Part shown: positions 40,687 through 41,954 of the stretch, piece by piece
Layout of the letters: the number at the start of each line of letters is the position of its first letter
Position numbering within the stretch: the first letter of the stretch is position 1
NCBI GenBank assembly: GCA_020847695.1
Contig: JADLBP010000184.1
Location: 1 to 41,954 of the forward strand
DNA: 41,954 bases
Direction of reading: 5' to 3'
From: Planctomycetota bacterium
Lineage (GTDB): Bacteria > Planctomycetota > UBA1135 > GCA-002686595
Made by a program: the position numbers and the translations under genes
Notes under the pieces: model-generated
Told to the model about the DNA's origin: nothing
What the model saw: only the letters and a program-made list of their open reading frames with translations
The model's database searches: none

Positions 40687-41718
40687 ATGTCGCTCTCTCA
40701 CCATGCTCGCGCGCTGCTGTTCGCGGCCGCATCCCTCGCCGCGTTCTCCACGCTCACCCCGAACGCCAAGGCGCAGACGATCAAGCTCGATGACGGCACC
40801 CCCGGTGCGGCGTTGAGCTACGCATTCCCCGAGGACTACTGCTGGTTCAACGTGCTGAACGCCGGCGGCACGAAGACGATCACGTCGGTCGAAGCGATCA
40901 TCGGCGACGTGCCGAACGGCTGGCCGATCCACATCTGCATCTGGCGCGACCTCGGGCAGATGGGCGATCCGGGCCAAGGGCTGCTGCTGACGCAGGTCGA
41001 CACCGTCGTCCAGAACTCCGGCAAGCAGTTGCTGACGCAGTACGCGGTGCCGCCGACCACCGTCACCGGCCTGTTCTTCGTCGGGGTCTACCTGACGACC
41101 GACGGCACGTTCTCGATGTCGACGATGGACCCGCACACCAACTTGCCGGGTCGCTCGTGGTTCGGTTGGGCGTACGGGCCGGGCACGTTCGATCCGTCGT
41201 TCACCGGCGCGTGGTCGTGGTGGGCGCCGCAAACGGTCGGGTTCAAGGGTGTGTGGATGCTGCGCGCGAATGCGATCGACGGCCCGACGCCGGACATCCG
41301 CTGCGTGTCGAAGACGAACTCGCTCGGGTGCGTGCCGTTGATGACGCTGAGCGGGACTCCGAGCGCGAGCGCGCCGAGCGGCTTCGTCGTCGCGACCGCC
41401 AACGTGCTCAACAAGAAGAGCGGGCTGTTCCTGTACTCGCTGACCGGCCTGCAGCAGGTCCCGTTCGCCGGCGGTCACCTGTGCATCCGTCCGCCGTTCA
41501 AGCGCACGTCGATGATCAACTCGGGCGGCAGCGCGAGTGGCAATGACTGCACCGGCAATCTGTCGTTCGACTTCAACACGTACGTCGCGAGCGGCGCGGA
41601 TCCGGCGCTGGTCGCGGGGACGACGGTCGACGGACACTTCTGGTCGCGCGACTCGGGCTTCGCCGCGCCGAACAACGTCGGCCTGAGCCAAGCGGTGCAC
41701 TTCGGCCTGACGCCGTGA
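40687..41718 (+). CDS. Exported protein of unknown function with C-terminal module
   Basis: 343 residues from the ATG at 40687; longer in-frame extensions upstream are non-coding in character. The signal peptide (HHARALLFAAASLAAFSTL, ending NAKAQ) is followed by a compact beta-rich domain of about 170 residues. That domain is rich in aromatic residues (FPEDYCWFNVLNAGGTKTIT, GLFFVGVYLTTDGTFSM, RSWFGWAYGPGTF), and I do not recognise its family. From about residue 205 the shared module follows (CVSKTNSLGC, FAGGHLC, NDCTG, FWSRDSGF), ending in the long PNNVGLSQAVHFGLTP variant like the FG-GAP protein. The body makes up less than two thirds of the protein, so the tail is a large part of it. Probably secreted or surface-bound; function unknown. 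Confidence 0.82.
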   Translation: MSLSHHARALLFAAASLAAFSTLTPNAKAQTIKLDDGTPGAALSYAFPEDYCWFNVLNAGGTKTITSVEAIIGDVPNGWPIHICIWRDLGQMGDPGQGLLLTQVDTVVQNSGKQLLTQYAVPPTTVTGLFFVGVYLTTDGTFSMSTMDPHTNLPGRSWFGWAYGPGTFDPSFTGAWSWWAPQTVGFKGVWMLRANAIDGPTPDIRCVSKTNSLGCVPLMTLSGTPSASAPSGFVVATANVLNKKSGLFLYSLTGLQQVPFAGGHLCIRPPFKRTSMINSGGSASGNDCTGNLSFDFNTYVASGADPALVAGTTVDGHFWSRDSGFAAPNNVGLSQAVHFGLTP

Positions 41719-41740
41719 GCTGAGCCTCTCGCCGCCTCGA

Positions 41741-41774
41741 CGCGGCGCGCGCGGCTTCGGCCGAGCGCGCCGCG
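41741..41774 (+). terminator. Hairpin after last gene
   Basis: CGCGGCGCGC pairs with GCGCGCCGCG, with a short inner stem and a CTTCGG loop, 22 nt after the stop. A CGCGTTTCGG tail follows. A separate 14-bp perfect palindrome lies at 41798-41811. Confidence 0.6.
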
Positions 41775-41836
41775 CGCGTTTCGGGCCGCGGTACCCGGGC
41801 GAGCGCTCGCCGGCACGCCGTCGAGGCCGAAGCGCC

Positions 41837-41954
41837 GCGAGCTCACGACTGCGAGCTCACGACTGCGAGCTCACGACTGCGAGCTCACGACTGCGAGCTC
41901 ACGACTGCGAGCTCACGACTGCGAGCTCACGACTGCGAGCTCACGACTGCGAGC
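41837..41954. repeat. 14-bp tandem repeat array, 8.4 copies, running off the window
   Basis: Identical head-to-tail units GCGAGCTCACGACT, eight complete copies from 41837 plus six bases at the window end. No spacers and no sequence differences between copies, each carrying GAGCTC. True length unknown because the array is cut by the window edge. Confidence 0.95.

Overview
The window is about 42 kb of very GC-rich DNA (around 70% by eye) from a free-living Gram-negative-type bacterium, most likely a member of Planctomycetota. The pointers are several large exported repeat proteins (SBBP, FG-GAP, NHL, and three 'choice-of-anchor B' proteins), paired COG3379-type AlkP-superfamily hydrolases, a MauG-type cytochrome c peroxidase operon, and a shared C-terminal tail that I associate with deep planctomycete lineages (Saltatorellus/Engelhardtia/Rohdeia type). 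The taxonomic call is an inference from gene content; no rRNA or other marker is present.

Layout. 1-207: 5' end of an ECF-like sigma factor, leaving the window on the left. 561-6558 (+): a tight operon of two AlkP-superfamily phosphohydrolases, a 64-residue ribbon-helix-helix-like protein, a three-TM membrane protein and an HD (ppGpp-hydrolase-like) protein; then a secreted zinc metallopeptidase (6649-8253). 17963 down to 8362 (-): FIST sensor protein, membrane rhodanese, penicillin-acylase-family hydrolase, MORN/YwqK-like protein, three tandem membrane-anchored SGNH hydrolases (the middle one lacking catalytic residues) and a CysQ/inositol-phosphatase-like enzyme. 18168-19391: a small unknown gene divergent from ilvE. 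19899-30901: the exported-protein island (SBBP protein, FG-GAP protein, three choice-of-anchor B paralogues). 31162-32409: an exported protein of unknown function. 36537 down to 32718 (-): NHL-repeat protein, YtkA-like lipoprotein, dihaem cytochrome c peroxidase. 36719-37630: mutM. 37718-41718 (+): a subtilisin-like protease and another exported protein. The window ends inside a 14-bp tandem repeat array.

Three observations stand out. (1) Seven exported proteins with unrelated bodies end in the same module of about 120-140 residues, with conserved GGTLC, W-x-RDP and LSNAL motifs. Because choice-of-anchor B proteins are known for carrying alternative C-terminal sorting signals, this module is a good candidate for an undescribed sorting or anchoring domain. 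(2) A palindromic repeat family built on a 39-bp unit occurs as a 36-bp-stem intergenic hairpin beside mutM and, in frame, inside the signal-peptide/linker region of the cytochrome c peroxidase gene, where it encodes a duplicated 13-residue peptide. (3) A 14-bp tandem duplication at a gene junction has created two five-codon mini-ORFs linked by serial ATGA overlaps.

Putative promoters share a TANNNT -10-like box. In several genes (ilvE, mutM, the YtkA-like gene) the box lies 6-7 nt from the start codon, which suggests leaderless transcripts. GC-rich hairpins without strong U-tracts follow many genes.
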